From Oceaniovalibus guishaninsula JLT2003 (GTDB taxonomy: Bacteria; Pseudomonadota; Alphaproteobacteria; Rhodobacterales; Rhodobacteraceae): a DNA stretch of 64,000 nt. This document shows, in pieces, positions 32,622 through 41,871 of the stretch (its first letter is position 1; every line of letters starts with the position of its first letter). The notes below the pieces were generated by a model. The model was not told the origin of the DNA. It saw only the letters and a program-made list of their open reading frames with translations, and did no database searches. Position numbers and translations under genes: made by a program. The stretch covers positions 124,001 to 188,000 of the forward strand of contig NZ_AMGO01000052.1 of the NCBI RefSeq assembly GCF_000299575.1, read 5' to 3'.

Positions 32622-34962
32622 AGTCTTCCTTGGACAGCGCCTTGGCGAAATTGAACTGCAACGGTCCCAGCGGCGATGTCCAGAACAGCGACACGCCGAC
32701 CGCCGTGCGCAGGTTGAAGCTGTCATCGACCTCGACGCCGTTCTCGCCCTCCACGTCTTCCAGCGACCAGACCGACCCCGCATCGAAGAACACGCCGCCC
32801 CGCAGGCCGTATTCCTCGGGCAGGCCCAGCGGAAACTCGGCCTCCAGCCGCGCCACGGAATACAGGTTGCCGCCCAGCGCATCCTCGTTCGACGCTTCCA
32901 GATCGCGGGGCCCGACCCCCAGCGGCGCGAAGCCGCGAAGCTGCGCGGTGGACAGGAAGAAGCGGTCGGTGACGCGGGTGCCCTTGTCGTTCAGCGCGTT
33001 GATCGCACCGCCTTCGACCGTGGCGCGCAAGGTGACTTCCTCGTTCCAGACGCGCCGCTGATAGATGCCCTGCGCCGTCGTCTTGACATATTGGCTGTCG
33101 CCGCCCAGCCCGGCGAAATCCTGGCCGAACCGGAACAGCACGCCGGCATTGGGGTCGATCCCCGTGCGCCTTGTATCATAGCTGTAGGTATAGCCGACCG
33201 CCGATGTCAGCCGGTCCTCTTCCTCGCGCTGAAGGATGGGCGACGATCCGGTGTCGATCCGCTCGCCGGTATCGGGGTCGAGATCCGGCTCGCCGTCGTC
33301 CACGTTCTCGATCGTGTCCTCCGACAGTCGATAGCGCAGCGTCAACCGGCCGTTCAGGCTGACGGGGAAGGTCAGCGCGGGGCTGAAACCCACGACCTGC
33401 GTGTTGTAATCCGCCTCGTCGAAATCGGACGTCTCGTAGAAGACATCCAGACGCGCCGACAGGTCGCGCCCCAGGAAATACGGCTCGATGAACGAAAACC
33501 GCGCCGCCGACGCATCGGTGCCGGTGGTGATGTCGAAGCTCAGCGTCTGGCCGCGCCCCAGGAAATTGCGCTCGGAAAAGCCCAGATTCACCCCGACGCC
33601 GCTATTGGTCGAATAGCTGCCGCCAAGGGTCAGCGACCCGGTCGGCTGTTCCTCCACATCCACATCGACGATGACCAGCCCCTCGGCGGTGCCGTCCCGC
33701 GCCTCCACATCGGCCTGCGAGAAATAGCCCAGCGCGCGGATCCGCTCGGCGCTGGCGCGGATTTCGCGCGGATTGAAGGGATCGCCCTCCACGATGTCGA
33801 ACTGCCGCCGGATCACCCGGTCCAGCGTGGTGGCGTTGCCCTCGATGTCGATGCGTTCCACGAAGATGCGCGGGCCGCGTTCCAGGTGGAAATCGACGTT
33901 CAGTCGCTGGTTGCGTTCGTCGCGGGTGATGACCGGCACCGCCCGCACGAAACTCAGCCCCTTGCGGATCGCCAGCCGTTCCATCCGCGTCACCGCGATA
34001 TCCACCGCCTGCGGCGAATAGATATCGCCGCTGTCGATCCGCGCCAGCCGCAGGAATTCGGCGGCATCGACGCCCGGCAGATCGGTCGATGCGGTGATGG
34101 CGCCGAACCGGAACTGCTGGCCTTCCTGCACGCTGATCGTCACGAAGAACGCATTGCGTTCGCGCGCGAATTCGCTGTTCACCCCCAGGATGCGGAAATC
34201 CACATAGCCGCGCGAATTGTAGAAATCGGTCAGCAGGCGGCGGTCCAGATCCAGCCGTTCCGCAATGAACGTGTCGCGCTGCACGAAGGTGCGCAGCAAT
34301 CCGGCCTGCTTGGTTTCCAGCACGCGGCGCAGCCGGCGATCGGAAAAGGCGCGGTTGCCCACGAAGCTCAGCCGCTCGACCTCGACGACCTGGCCCTCGA
34401 CGATCTCGAAGACCAGATCGACGCGGTTGTCCGACCGGCGGATGATGCGCGGCGTCACCGTCGCGGCCAGCCGTCCGCGAACCTCGTAGGCCTCGGCGAT
34501 GGCGGCGGCGTCCGCCTCGGCCTGCGTCGGGTCATAGACCCGCCGGGGTTGCGAGCCGACCAGCGCCTGCAATTCCTCGTCGTTCAGCTTGTCGTTGCCT
34601 TCGATGCTGATGACGTTGACAATGGGCCATTCGCGCACCCGCACGATCAGCGTATTGCCCGACGGCACCAGCTCGACCGTCTCGAACAGGCCCGAATTGA
34701 CGATGCGCTGATAGGCGGCGTTCAGTTCGCCCCCGGTCAGCGCCTCGCCCCGCCCGATCTGCGCGAAACCCAGGATCGTGCCGGGATCGACGCGCTCGTT
34801 GCCCTCGATCCGCACGTCGGTGAAGTTGTAGGATTGGGCGGCGGCCTCGTTCGGGGGGGTCAGCGCCAGTATCGCGGCCAGCGCAAGGCCGAGGCCGAGG
34901 CCGATCCGAATCCGCACGATTGCCGACAAACGGCACAGCGGCCGACCCGATACGATGCCCAT
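32575..34962 (-). CDS. bamA: Outer membrane protein assembly factor BamA
   Basis: Essential Omp85 protein inserting beta-barrels into the outer membrane. 795 residues: signal peptide (about 1-43, ending EAAAQ), five POTRA domains (about 45-420; e.g. FTDVRIEGNERVDPGTIL and VERLSFVGNRAFSDRRL), and a 16-strand barrel with VRGF-type motif (LRGFAPLGVGPRD) and terminal Phe. ATG at 34962; an in-frame ATG at 35019 would run through the promoter. Promoter-like TTGACA-N17-TAGGCA lies upstream. Confidence 0.95.
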   Translation of the reverse strand: MGIVSGRPLCRLSAIVRIRIGLGLGLALAAILALTPPNEAAAQSYNFTDVRIEGNERVDPGTILGFAQIGRGEALTGGELNAAYQRIVNSGLFETVELVPSGNTLIVRVREWPIVNVISIEGNDKLNDEELQALVGSQPRRVYDPTQAEADAAAIAEAYEVRGRLAATVTPRIIRRSDNRVDLVFEIVEGQVVEVERLSFVGNRAFSDRRLRRVLETKQAGLLRTFVQRDTFIAERLDLDRRLLTDFYNSRGYVDFRILGVNSEFARERNAFFVTISVQEGQQFRFGAITASTDLPGVDAAEFLRLARIDSGDIYSPQAVDIAVTRMERLAIRKGLSFVRAVPVITRDERNQRLNVDFHLERGPRIFVERIDIEGNATTLDRVIRRQFDIVEGDPFNPREIRASAERIRALGYFSQADVEARDGTAEGLVIVDVDVEEQPTGSLTLGGSYSTNSGVGVNLGFSERNFLGRGQTLSFDITTGTDASAARFSFIEPYFLGRDLSARLDVFYETSDFDEADYNTQVVGFSPALTFPVSLNGRLTLRYRLSEDTIENVDDGEPDLDPDTGERIDTGSSPILQREEEDRLTSAVGYTYSYDTRRTGIDPNAGVLFRFGQDFAGLGGDSQYVKTTAQGIYQRRVWNEEVTLRATVEGGAINALNDKGTRVTDRFFLSTAQLRGFAPLGVGPRDLEASNEDALGGNLYSVARLEAEFPLGLPEEYGLRGGVFFDAGSVWSLEDVEGENGVEVDDSFNLRTAVGVSLFWTSPLGPLQFNFAKALSKEDYDETQVFNLSLQTAF

Positions 34963-34997
34963 CCGGCCAATTCCATTTCCCGAACCCCGTTGGCCGT

Positions 34998-35026
34998 TGC
35001 CTAGCGGGATTGCCCCCACTTGTCAA
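34998..35026 (-). promoter_or_regulatory. Promoter for bamA
   Basis: Minus strand perfect -35 TTGACA (35026-35021), 17-base spacer, TAGGCA (35003-34998). Start expected near 34991, giving a leader of about 29 bases. The best promoter match in the window. Confidence 0.6.
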
Positions 35027-35075
35027 AACGGCCCCGGCGGTTTCGTGGGCATCGTGGCATCGCCGCCCCCATGCG

Positions 35076-35201
35076 TCAGGGGTGCAGCAGATAGCCCCAC
35101 AGCGCCAGCGCCGCTGCCAGCCCCCCGACCGACAGCAGCGGATCCACCGCCAGCCTGCACAGCAGCCCGAAACCGCCCCGTCGCGCGCCCAGTCCGATCA
35201 T
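35076..35201 (-). CDS. Small membrane protein, 41 residues
   Basis: ATG at 35201 preceded by AAGGAGG with 5 bases between, one of the strongest ribosome sites here. Basic N terminus (MIGLGARRGGFG) then a hydrophobic stretch (LLSVGGLAAALALWGYLL) to the stop. Lies in the 302-base gap between rseP and bamA, on the same strand; the remaining gap holds the bamA promoter. No family recognised. Confidence 0.6.
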   Translation of the reverse strand: MIGLGARRGGFGLLCRLAVDPLLSVGGLAAALALWGYLLHP

Positions 35202-35264
35202 CCAATCCTCCTTCCGCCGTTCCCCCGCAACCTGCCTGCGCATCGGGGCCGGAATGTGGCGGCT

Positions 35265-36623
35265 TCAGGGACAGAAGATGTCGTTGGTCAGCGCAAAAAC
35301 CATCAGCGTGCCCAGCAGCGCCAGCCCCACCGTCATCAGCACGTTCAACGCGCGGTCGCCGGGCGGGCGACCCGTCACCGCCTCCCAGGCGTGAAAGACC
35401 AGATGCCCGCCATCCAGCACCGGAATGGGAAAGAGGTTCAGCAGACCCACGGCGGCGGACAGCACCGCGATGAACCACGCGAAGCTCAGCAATCCCTGGC
35501 TGGCGGCGGCGCTGCTGGTCTGGGCAATGCCGATCGGCCCGCTCAGGTTGCAGCTGCTGATCGCGCCTGCCGCCATGTGGTAAAGCCCCGACAGGCTGGA
35601 TTGAACGATGAACACGGTCTGATCCACGCCGTATCCCAGCGCCTCGACCACGCCCGGCATCTGCGTGCGCGGGGTGAACCACAGCCCGCCGGTAATGCCA
35701 ATCAGCCACCGCGTCTCGAACCCGCCCTCGGGCAGCGGCAGGTCCATGCGCTTGGGCGTCAGCGTGACGTCGCGCAGGGTGCCGCGTCCTTCGGTGTCGC
35801 CCGGCAAAGGACGCCAGACGCCCAGTTCCAGCGGCGCGCCGTCCGACGCGCCGACGATCTCGCGCAGCTCGTCGAAGGCGGCGACGGGGCGGCCGTCGAT
35901 GCTGACGATCACGTCGCCTTCTCGAAGCCCCGCCGCCATCGCCGCCGATTGCGGACTGACCCCGCCCACCAGCGGCGGATAGGGATAGGGGCCGGTGACG
36001 CTGCGTTCGACCCCGTCGCGCAGCACGCGATAGGTCAGTTCCGGCGCCACCGGCAGATCGGCGATGAACCCGTCCATCCGCTCCAGCTCGGGCGTCGGCA
36101 TCCCCTCGATCGCCAGTATCTCGTCGCCCGGCGCCAGCGTCCCGACGGCCCCCGGCAGCGGGCGCAGCGTATCCACCGTCAGCGGATCGGCGGCGATCCC
36201 GCGGATCAGCAGCACCGCGGCGAAGATCAGGATCGACAGCGCGAAGTTGAAGGCCGGGCCGGCGGCGACCGTCAGCGCCCGCGCCCAGACCGGCGCGCCG
36301 GCCATCGTCTCGCGCCGTGCGCCCGCATCCAGCCCCGGCGTGTCCGCCGACCGGACCGAGGCCGCGTCGGCATCGCCGCGAAACTTGACATAGCCGCCCA
36401 GCGGCAGCGCCGCCACCTGCCACAGCGTGCCGCGCCTGTCGCGGCGCGAGAACAGCACCGGCCCGAACCCGATGGAAAAGACATCCGCGCGGATGCCGGT
36501 CCAGCGGCCGACGATATAATGGCCGTATTCGTGGATCGCGACGATCACGCTCAGCGCCACGACAAACGCGGCGACGGTATAAAGAAGACCGCCGAAGGAC
36601 GGGATCAGCCCGATAATGTCCAT
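35265..36623 (-). CDS. rseP: RIP metalloprotease RseP
   Basis: Inner-membrane site-2 protease that cuts anti-sigma factors and signal-peptide remnants. 452 residues. Zinc motif HEYGH (His31-His35) in the first helix, two PDZ domains in the middle (about 130-330; e.g. GLREGDVIVSIDGRPV), and the second catalytic motif PIPVLDGGHLVFH near 395. Four membrane segments as expected. 28 bases after dxr. Confidence 0.95.
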   Translation of the reverse strand: MDIIGLIPSFGGLLYTVAAFVVALSVIVAIHEYGHYIVGRWTGIRADVFSIGFGPVLFSRRDRRGTLWQVAALPLGGYVKFRGDADAASVRSADTPGLDAGARRETMAGAPVWARALTVAAGPAFNFALSILIFAAVLLIRGIAADPLTVDTLRPLPGAVGTLAPGDEILAIEGMPTPELERMDGFIADLPVAPELTYRVLRDGVERSVTGPYPYPPLVGGVSPQSAAMAAGLREGDVIVSIDGRPVAAFDELREIVGASDGAPLELGVWRPLPGDTEGRGTLRDVTLTPKRMDLPLPEGGFETRWLIGITGGLWFTPRTQMPGVVEALGYGVDQTVFIVQSSLSGLYHMAAGAISSCNLSGPIGIAQTSSAAASQGLLSFAWFIAVLSAAVGLLNLFPIPVLDGGHLVFHAWEAVTGRPPGDRALNVLMTVGLALLGTLMVFALTNDIFCP

Positions 36624-36651
36624 CTGTTCCCCAGTCGCGCCAGCCTGCGCC

Positions 36652-37824
36652 CTAAGCCAGGGCCGCCATGCTGCGTTCGGCGGCCTGTCTTGCCAATTGG
36701 TCTGCCCGTCGCACGTTCTCAAGGTCGGGCACGGCGTTGTGCGCCACCGCCGTGCTGCCCGACAGCGCGTCCATCGCCGCCTCGACGACCCGCGCCATGT
36801 CGGAAAATCCGATCCGGCGCGCGATGAAGGCGTCCAGCGCCGCTTCCTTCGCCCCGTTGAAGACGGCGCCCGACAGCCCGCCCGCCTGCATGACCTGCCG
36901 CGCCAGCCGCAGGGCGGGCCAGCGCCCCTCGTCCGGCGCGCGGAAGGTCAAGGCCCCCAGCCGCGCGAAATCCAGCCGTTCGACCGGCACGTCGCCCCGC
37001 GCGGGCCAGTGCAGCGCATAGCCGATGGCGTGGCGCATGTCCGCAGGCCCCAGATGCGCCAGCAGCCCGCCGTCGCGGAACCCGACGATGGCGTGAACGA
37101 TGGATTCGGGATGGATCACCGCCTCGATCCGGTCGGGCGGGATGCCGAAATATTCATGCGTCTCGATCAGTTCCATCGCCTTGTTGAACAGCGTGGCGCT
37201 GTCGATGGTGATGCGCTGGCCCATGTCCCAGTTGGGATGGCGGCCCGCTTCCTCGACCGTGGCATGGGCCAGACGCTCCTGCGGCCAGTCGCGCAGCGCC
37301 CCGCCCGACGCGGTGATGACCACCCGCTCGGCCGCGCCGGCATCCTGCCCCGCCAGCGCCTGGAATATCCCCGAATGTTCGCTGTCCACCGGCAGCACGT
37401 CGGCCCCGTGCGCGCGCGCCGTCGCCATCAGCAGCGGCCCGGCGCAGACCAGCGATTCCTTGTTGGCCAGCGCCAGCGTTTTGCCTTGGCGCAGCGCCTG
37501 CAATCCCGGTGCCAGCCCCGCGATCCCCACGATGGCCGACATCGTCCAGTCGGCGGGCCGGTCGGCCGCCTCGATCAGCGCGGCCTGCCCCGCCGCCGCC
37601 TCGATCCCGCTGCCCGACAGCGCCGCGCGCAGGTCGGGCAGGCATTCGTCATGGGCCGTCACCGCGATCTCGGCGCGATGCCGTCGCGCCTGATCGGCCA
37701 GCCGCGCGATGTTGCGCCCGCCGGTCAGGGCCACGACGCGGAACGCGCCGGAATCGCGCCCGATCAGATCCAGCGTGCTGCAACCGATGGACCCGGTGGC
37801 GCCCAGAACGCTGATCCGCCTCAC
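36652..37824 (-). CDS. dxr: 1-deoxy-D-xylulose 5-phosphate reductoisomerase
   Basis: Second step of the MEP isoprenoid pathway, partner of the ispDF product upstream in the window. 390 residues. NADPH loop ISVLGATGSIGCSTLD at the N terminus, ALANKESLVCAG, the metal site LPVDSEHSGIFQ and the ITASGGALRDW and HPNWDMGQRITIDSATLFNK motifs. GTG start at 37824 overlaps the cdsA stop (GTGA). Confidence 0.96.
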   Translation of the reverse strand: MRRISVLGATGSIGCSTLDLIGRDSGAFRVVALTGGRNIARLADQARRHRAEIAVTAHDECLPDLRAALSGSGIEAAAGQAALIEAADRPADWTMSAIVGIAGLAPGLQALRQGKTLALANKESLVCAGPLLMATARAHGADVLPVDSEHSGIFQALAGQDAGAAERVVITASGGALRDWPQERLAHATVEEAGRHPNWDMGQRITIDSATLFNKAMELIETHEYFGIPPDRIEAVIHPESIVHAIVGFRDGGLLAHLGPADMRHAIGYALHWPARGDVPVERLDFARLGALTFRAPDEGRWPALRLARQVMQAGGLSGAVFNGAKEAALDAFIARRIGFSDMARVVEAAMDALSGSTAVAHNAVPDLENVRRADQLARQAAERSMAALA

Positions 37825-38609
37825 GGCAATCCGGGCGGAAAGTTGACGATCTGCTGCACCATCAGCAGGAACACCGATGCGCCCAGCATCCCGTCGAACC
37901 GGTCGAACAGCCCCCCGTGCCCCGGCAGCAGGCTGGAACTGTCCTTGACGCCCATCCGCCGCTTGACCGCCGATTCCGCGATGTCGCCGAATTGCGACGC
38001 CATCGACAGGGCGATGGACACGCCGACAAGCTGGCCGTTGGCGCCGGTGATGCCGATGAAGATGCCGCCCACCACGGCCGCCCCGACCCAGCCCGCGATG
38101 GTCCCCGCCCAGGTCTTCTTGGGGCTGACGCGCGGCCAGAATTTCGGCCCGCCGATGAACCGCCCGGCGAAATATCCCGCCACGTCGGTCACGATCACAA
38201 CCGCCGCCAGCCACAGCATCCATTCGAACCCGAAGCGGTCGCGCAGCGTGAACAGCCCGAACCCCGCCAGCAGGATCGCCGCCGTGAAGATGGCGAAGGT
38301 CGCCCGGTGCCGGTTCAGTTGCCCGAACCCCACGAAGGACGGCGCGATCAGCAGCGGCAGCGCATAGCCGGGCGGCAGGATCTCGGCGATGGCCAGCGCT
38401 GCCCCGGCCCCGCCGGCCAGCGCGATGGCGGGGGCGGCGCGGTCCAGCATCCGCACCAGTTCCCAGACCATCACCGCGCTGATGGCGACGGTCAGCACGA
38501 TGAAGACGATGCCGCCCAGCCACACGCCCAGCAGGCCGATCACCGCCACGATGGCGCCGACGCCCATCCGCGGCCCCAGATCGGCCCAGCGTCCGGCGGG
38601 CGCGCTCAT
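37821..38609 (-). CDS. cdsA: Phosphatidate cytidylyltransferase
   Basis: Makes CDP-diacylglycerol, precursor of all phospholipids. 262 residues with about seven membrane helices and the C-terminal CDP-transferase signature SAVKRRMGVKDSSSLLPGHGG plus LFDRFDGMLGA. PKFWPRVSPKKTWAGTIAG gives the cytosolic loop. ATG overlaps the uppS stop, and its stop overlaps dxr: uppS-cdsA-dxr are coupled. Confidence 0.95.
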   Translation of the reverse strand: MSAPAGRWADLGPRMGVGAIVAVIGLLGVWLGGIVFIVLTVAISAVMVWELVRMLDRAAPAIALAGGAGAALAIAEILPPGYALPLLIAPSFVGFGQLNRHRATFAIFTAAILLAGFGLFTLRDRFGFEWMLWLAAVVIVTDVAGYFAGRFIGGPKFWPRVSPKKTWAGTIAGWVGAAVVGGIFIGITGANGQLVGVSIALSMASQFGDIAESAVKRRMGVKDSSSLLPGHGGLFDRFDGMLGASVFLLMVQQIVNFPPGLP

Positions 38610-39322
38610 GCGGCGGGCACGGCGCCGAAGCGCCGCTCGCGCGCGGCGAACCCCCGCAGCACCCGCGCGAAGATGTCCGCCGTGAAATCGGGCCACAGCG
38701 TCTCGATGAATTCGTATTCCGCATAGGCCGATTGCCACAGCAGGAAGTTGCTGATCCGCGCCTCGCCGCTGGTGCGGATCACCAGATCGGGGTCGGGCAG
38801 CACATGGGTATCGAGGAACCGCGCCAGAACCGTCTCGTCCACGTCGGCGGGGTCGATGCGCCCAGCCGCCACCTCGCGCGCCAGGCGCTGCGTGGCGCGG
38901 CCCAGCTCGTCCCGGCCGCCGTAGTTCAGCGCCACCGTCAGATGCACGCGGTCGTTGCCGCTGGTCAGCAGCTCCAGCTCGTCCATCAGCTTGACCAGCT
39001 TGGCGTCCAGCCGCACGCGGTCGCCGATGAACCGCACCCGCACGCCCGAGGCCAGCAATTCGCGCGCTTCCGCGTGGATATAGCGGCGGAACAGCTTCAT
39101 CAGACCCGCCACCTCGGTCTGGGTGCGCTTCCAGTTCTCGGTCGAGAACGCGAAGATCGTCAGATAGCGCACGCCCAGGGCCGGACAGGCCGACACGATT
39201 TCCTTGACGCGCCGCGCGCCAGCGTGATGCCCGTAAAGGCGCGGGCGGCCGCGTTTCGCCGCCCAGCGGCCGTTGCCGTCCATGATGCAGGCCACGTGCT
39301 GCGGTCCCGTCGTCCCAGTCAT
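38606..39322 (-). CDS. uppS: Undecaprenyl diphosphate synthase
   Basis: Cis-prenyltransferase making the C55 carrier lipid for peptidoglycan. 238 residues. Catalytic Asp15 in CIMDGNGRWAAKRG, FAFSTENWKR, LNYGGRDEL and the C-terminal DLVIRTSGEARISNFLLWQ. 50 bases after frr. Confidence 0.96.
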   Translation of the reverse strand: MTGTTGPQHVACIMDGNGRWAAKRGRPRLYGHHAGARRVKEIVSACPALGVRYLTIFAFSTENWKRTQTEVAGLMKLFRRYIHAEARELLASGVRVRFIGDRVRLDAKLVKLMDELELLTSGNDRVHLTVALNYGGRDELGRATQRLAREVAAGRIDPADVDETVLARFLDTHVLPDPDLVIRTSGEARISNFLLWQSAYAEYEFIETLWPDFTADIFARVLRGFAARERRFGAVPAA

Positions 39323-39372
39323 CGGGGTCGCCCTCCGTATCCGCGCCCTGTCGGTCGCGCCGTCGCAGCAGG

Positions 39373-39936
39373 TCAGACCTGCATGATCTCTTCCTGCTTG
39401 GTCGCCAGCGCCTCGTCGATGCGCTTGATGGCGGCGTCGGTCATCTCCTGCACCTCGGCGGTCCAGACCTTGTGGTCGTCCTCGGACATGCCGGCGGCCT
39501 TTTCCTTCTTCAGCCGGTCCATCCCGTCGCGGCGGATGTTACGGATCGCGACGCGGGCATTCTCGGCATAGGTGCCCGCCACCTTGCTGAGCTGCGCGCG
39601 CCGTTCCTCGTTCAGTTCGGGGATCGGCAGGCGGATGGTCATGCCGTCGATCACCGGATTGATGCCGATGCCCGATTCGCGGATGGCGCGTTCGACCTTG
39701 CCGATCAGCTGCTTGTCCCAGACCGTCACCGTGACCATGCGCGGTTCGGGCACGTTGACGGTGCCGACCTGGTTGATCGGCGTCTGCTGGCCATAGGCGT
39801 CCACCATGATCGGCTCGACGATGCTGCCCGATGCGCGCCCCGTGCGCAAAGACGCGAATTCCTGCCGCAACGCCGCCATCGCGCCGTCCATGCGGCGTTG
39901 CAGGTCGTCGGTGTCGATCTGATGGTCGTCCGCCAT
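39373..39936 (-). CDS. frr: Ribosome recycling factor
   Basis: Splits post-termination ribosomes with EF-G. 187 residues, the usual length, starting with helix I ([20 protein letters not shown]) and carrying RTGRAS and the [20 protein letters not shown] hinge. The 5' leader has three tandem GTTCC units (39941-39955), which on the coding strand read as repeated GGAAC next to the ATG. TATAGA in the gap to pyrH may be a separate -10. Confidence 0.96.
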   Translation of the reverse strand: MADDHQIDTDDLQRRMDGAMAALRQEFASLRTGRASGSIVEPIMVDAYGQQTPINQVGTVNVPEPRMVTVTVWDKQLIGKVERAIRESGIGINPVIDGMTIRLPIPELNEERRAQLSKVAGTYAENARVAIRNIRRDGMDRLKKEKAAGMSEDDHKVWTAEVQEMTDAAIKRIDEALATKQEEIMQV

Positions 39937-39940
39937 GCCC

Positions 39941-39955
39941 GTTCCGTTCCGTTCC
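39941..39955 (-). repeat. Pentanucleotide tandem repeat before frr
   Basis: Three copies of GTTCC (GGAAC on the coding strand), ending 4 bases before the frr ATG. Could alter translation if the number changes, since it replaces a normal SD. Confidence 0.6.
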
Positions 39956-40011
39956 GTGTCGTGCCGCGCAGTCTATAGCCCGAGGGTTAAGCGAATGTAT
40001 AGCCGCGCCGA

Positions 40012-40776
40012 TCATCCATGCACGATGGTGAACGTCCCCTCGCCCGCCAGGATCCCGCGAAAGCCGCCCGGCTCGTCCAGGCTGAAGACGATGATCGGCA
40101 GGTCGTTGTCGCGCGCCAGCGCGATGGCGCTGGCATCCATCACCCCCAGATGCCGCTGCAACACCTCGTCATAGGTGATGCGGGCGTAGCGCTGCGCGTC
40201 CGGGTTCAGCTTGGGGTCGCTGTCATAGACGCCGTCCACCTTCGTCCCCTTGAAGATCGCCTGGCAATGCATCTCGCTGGCGCGCAGGGTCGCGGCGGTA
40301 TCGGTGGTGAAATAGGGGTTGCCGGTGCCGGCGGCGAAGATGCAGACGCGCTTCTTTTCAAGGTGCCGCACCGCGCGGCGCCGGATATAGGGCTCGCAGA
40401 CCTGGTCCATCGGGATGGCGCTGATGACGCGGGTATGGATACCCAGTTCTTCCAGCGCCGATTGCAGCGCCAGCGCGTTCATCACCGTGGCCAGCATTCC
40501 CATATAGTCGGCGGTCGTCCGCTCCATCCCCTGCGCGCTGCCCGACAATCCGCGAAAGATGTTGCCGCCGCCGATCACCATGCAGATTTCGACGCCCAGC
40601 TCGTGCACCGATTTCACTTCGGCGGCGATGCGCGCGACCGTGGGCGGATGCAGGCCGTATCCCTGCGGACCCATCAGCGCCTCGCCCGAGATCTTCAGCA
40701 GAACGCGGTCGTATCTGCGCGCGTCCGCCGCCGCCGCCGTTGCCGTCGCACCCATCGCATCACCCCGCTTTGCCAT
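40012..40776 (-). CDS. pyrH: UMP kinase
   Basis: Amino-acid-kinase-fold enzyme phosphorylating UMP to UDP. 254 residues from ATG 40776 (247 from 40755). Motifs: [18 protein letters not shown] at the start of the fold, [31 protein letters not shown], and [13 protein letters not shown]. The longer start has no SD but lies 7 bases after CATCTA, so it could be leaderless. pyrH-frr-uppS-cdsA order is the classic one, though tsf/rpsB are not here: miaA is divergent. Confidence 0.94.
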   Translation of the reverse strand: MAKRGDAMGATATAAAADARRYDRVLLKISGEALMGPQGYGLHPPTVARIAAEVKSVHELGVEICMVIGGGNIFRGLSGSAQGMERTTADYMGMLATVMNALALQSALEELGIHTRVISAIPMDQVCEPYIRRRAVRHLEKKRVCIFAAGTGNPYFTTDTAATLRASEMHCQAIFKGTKVDGVYDSDPKLNPDAQRYARITYDEVLQRHLGVMDASAIALARDNDLPIIVFSLDEPGGFRGILAGEGTFTIVHG

Positions 40777-40825
40777 CGCGCGCTAGATGTCGCAAAAGCC
40801 CGCGCAGCACAACAAGCGGGACGCG

Positions 40826-41719
40826 ATGGACAGCCACGCAGCGATCGCCGCCGCGCGCGGAACGGCCCATATCCTCGTCGCCGGCCCCACGGCCAGCGGC
40901 AAGTCGGCGCTGGCGCTGGCCATCGCCCGCGCGCATGGCGGCACGATCGTCAATGCCGACGCGCTTCAGGTCTATCGGGGCTGGCCGATCCTGACCGCGC
41001 AGCCCAATGCCGCCGACCGGGCCGCCGCGCCGCACGCGCTTTACGGCCACGTCCCCGACGACGCGCCCTATTCCGTCGGCCTCTGGCTGGCCGAGGTGGC
41101 GGCCCTGGCCGCGACCGGCGCGCGGCTGATCGTCACCGGCGGCACCGGGCTTTACTTCCGCGCCCTGACCGAAGGGCTGGCCCCCGTCCCGCCCGTTCCG
41201 CCCCAGACGCGCGCCGAGGCCGACGCGCACCTGGCGGATGGCGGCATCGGCGCGCTGCTGGCGGATCTCGACCCGGCCACGGCTGCGCGCATCGACACCC
41301 GCAACCCCGCCCGCGTCCAGCGCGCCTGGGAAGTGCTGCGCGCCACCGGGCGCGGGCTGGCCGATTGGCAGGACGCCACGCCGCCGCCCCTGATGCCGCT
41401 GGATACCGTGCTGCCGCTGCGTCTCGACATGGCGCCCGACCGGCTGAACCCCCGCATCGCGCGGCGCTTCGACGCCATGCTGGCGCAGGGCGCGCTGGAC
41501 GAGGCGCGCGCCCGCCTGCCCCGCTGGACCCCCCGCGCGCCGTCTTCGCAGGCCATCGGCGCGGCGCAGCTCGTCGCCCATCTGCGCGGCGAGATGTCGC
41601 TGGGCGACGCGCGCGACCTGTCGATCGTCGCCACCCGCCAATTCGCCAAGCGCCAGCGCACGTGGTTCCGCGCCCGGATGCGCAACTGGCAGGCGGTCGC
41701 GCCCGACATGGCCCGCTGA
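40826..41719 (+). CDS. miaA: tRNA dimethylallyltransferase
   Basis: Adds the isopentenyl group to A37 of tRNAs reading UNN codons. 297 residues. P-loop VAGPTASGKSALALAIA (residues 18-34), DALQVYRGWPILTAQPN, VTGGTGLYFRAL and the C-terminal ATRQFAKRQRTWFR. Start at 40826 has AAGCGGGA upstream; an ATG at 40787 overlaps a CTAGAT promoter-like element and is less likely. Divergent from pyrH. Confidence 0.94.
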   Translation: MDSHAAIAAARGTAHILVAGPTASGKSALALAIARAHGGTIVNADALQVYRGWPILTAQPNAADRAAAPHALYGHVPDDAPYSVGLWLAEVAALAATGARLIVTGGTGLYFRALTEGLAPVPPVPPQTRAEADAHLADGGIGALLADLDPATAARIDTRNPARVQRAWEVLRATGRGLADWQDATPPPLMPLDTVLPLRLDMAPDRLNPRIARRFDAMLAQGALDEARARLPRWTPRAPSSQAIGAAQLVAHLRGEMSLGDARDLSIVATRQFAKRQRTWFRARMRNWQAVAPDMAR

Positions 41720-41871
41720 CCGCGCGCAATCGGTCCATTTGCGGACAAACGGGTTGACGCCATCGGCAGGATCGTGCCGAATGGGACCATCCAGAGATGC
41801 GAATGACCCGGCGACGGCCCCCAAGGGACCGGCGGCGGCGGCCGTGTCCGAAACAGACCAAGGACGATTCG

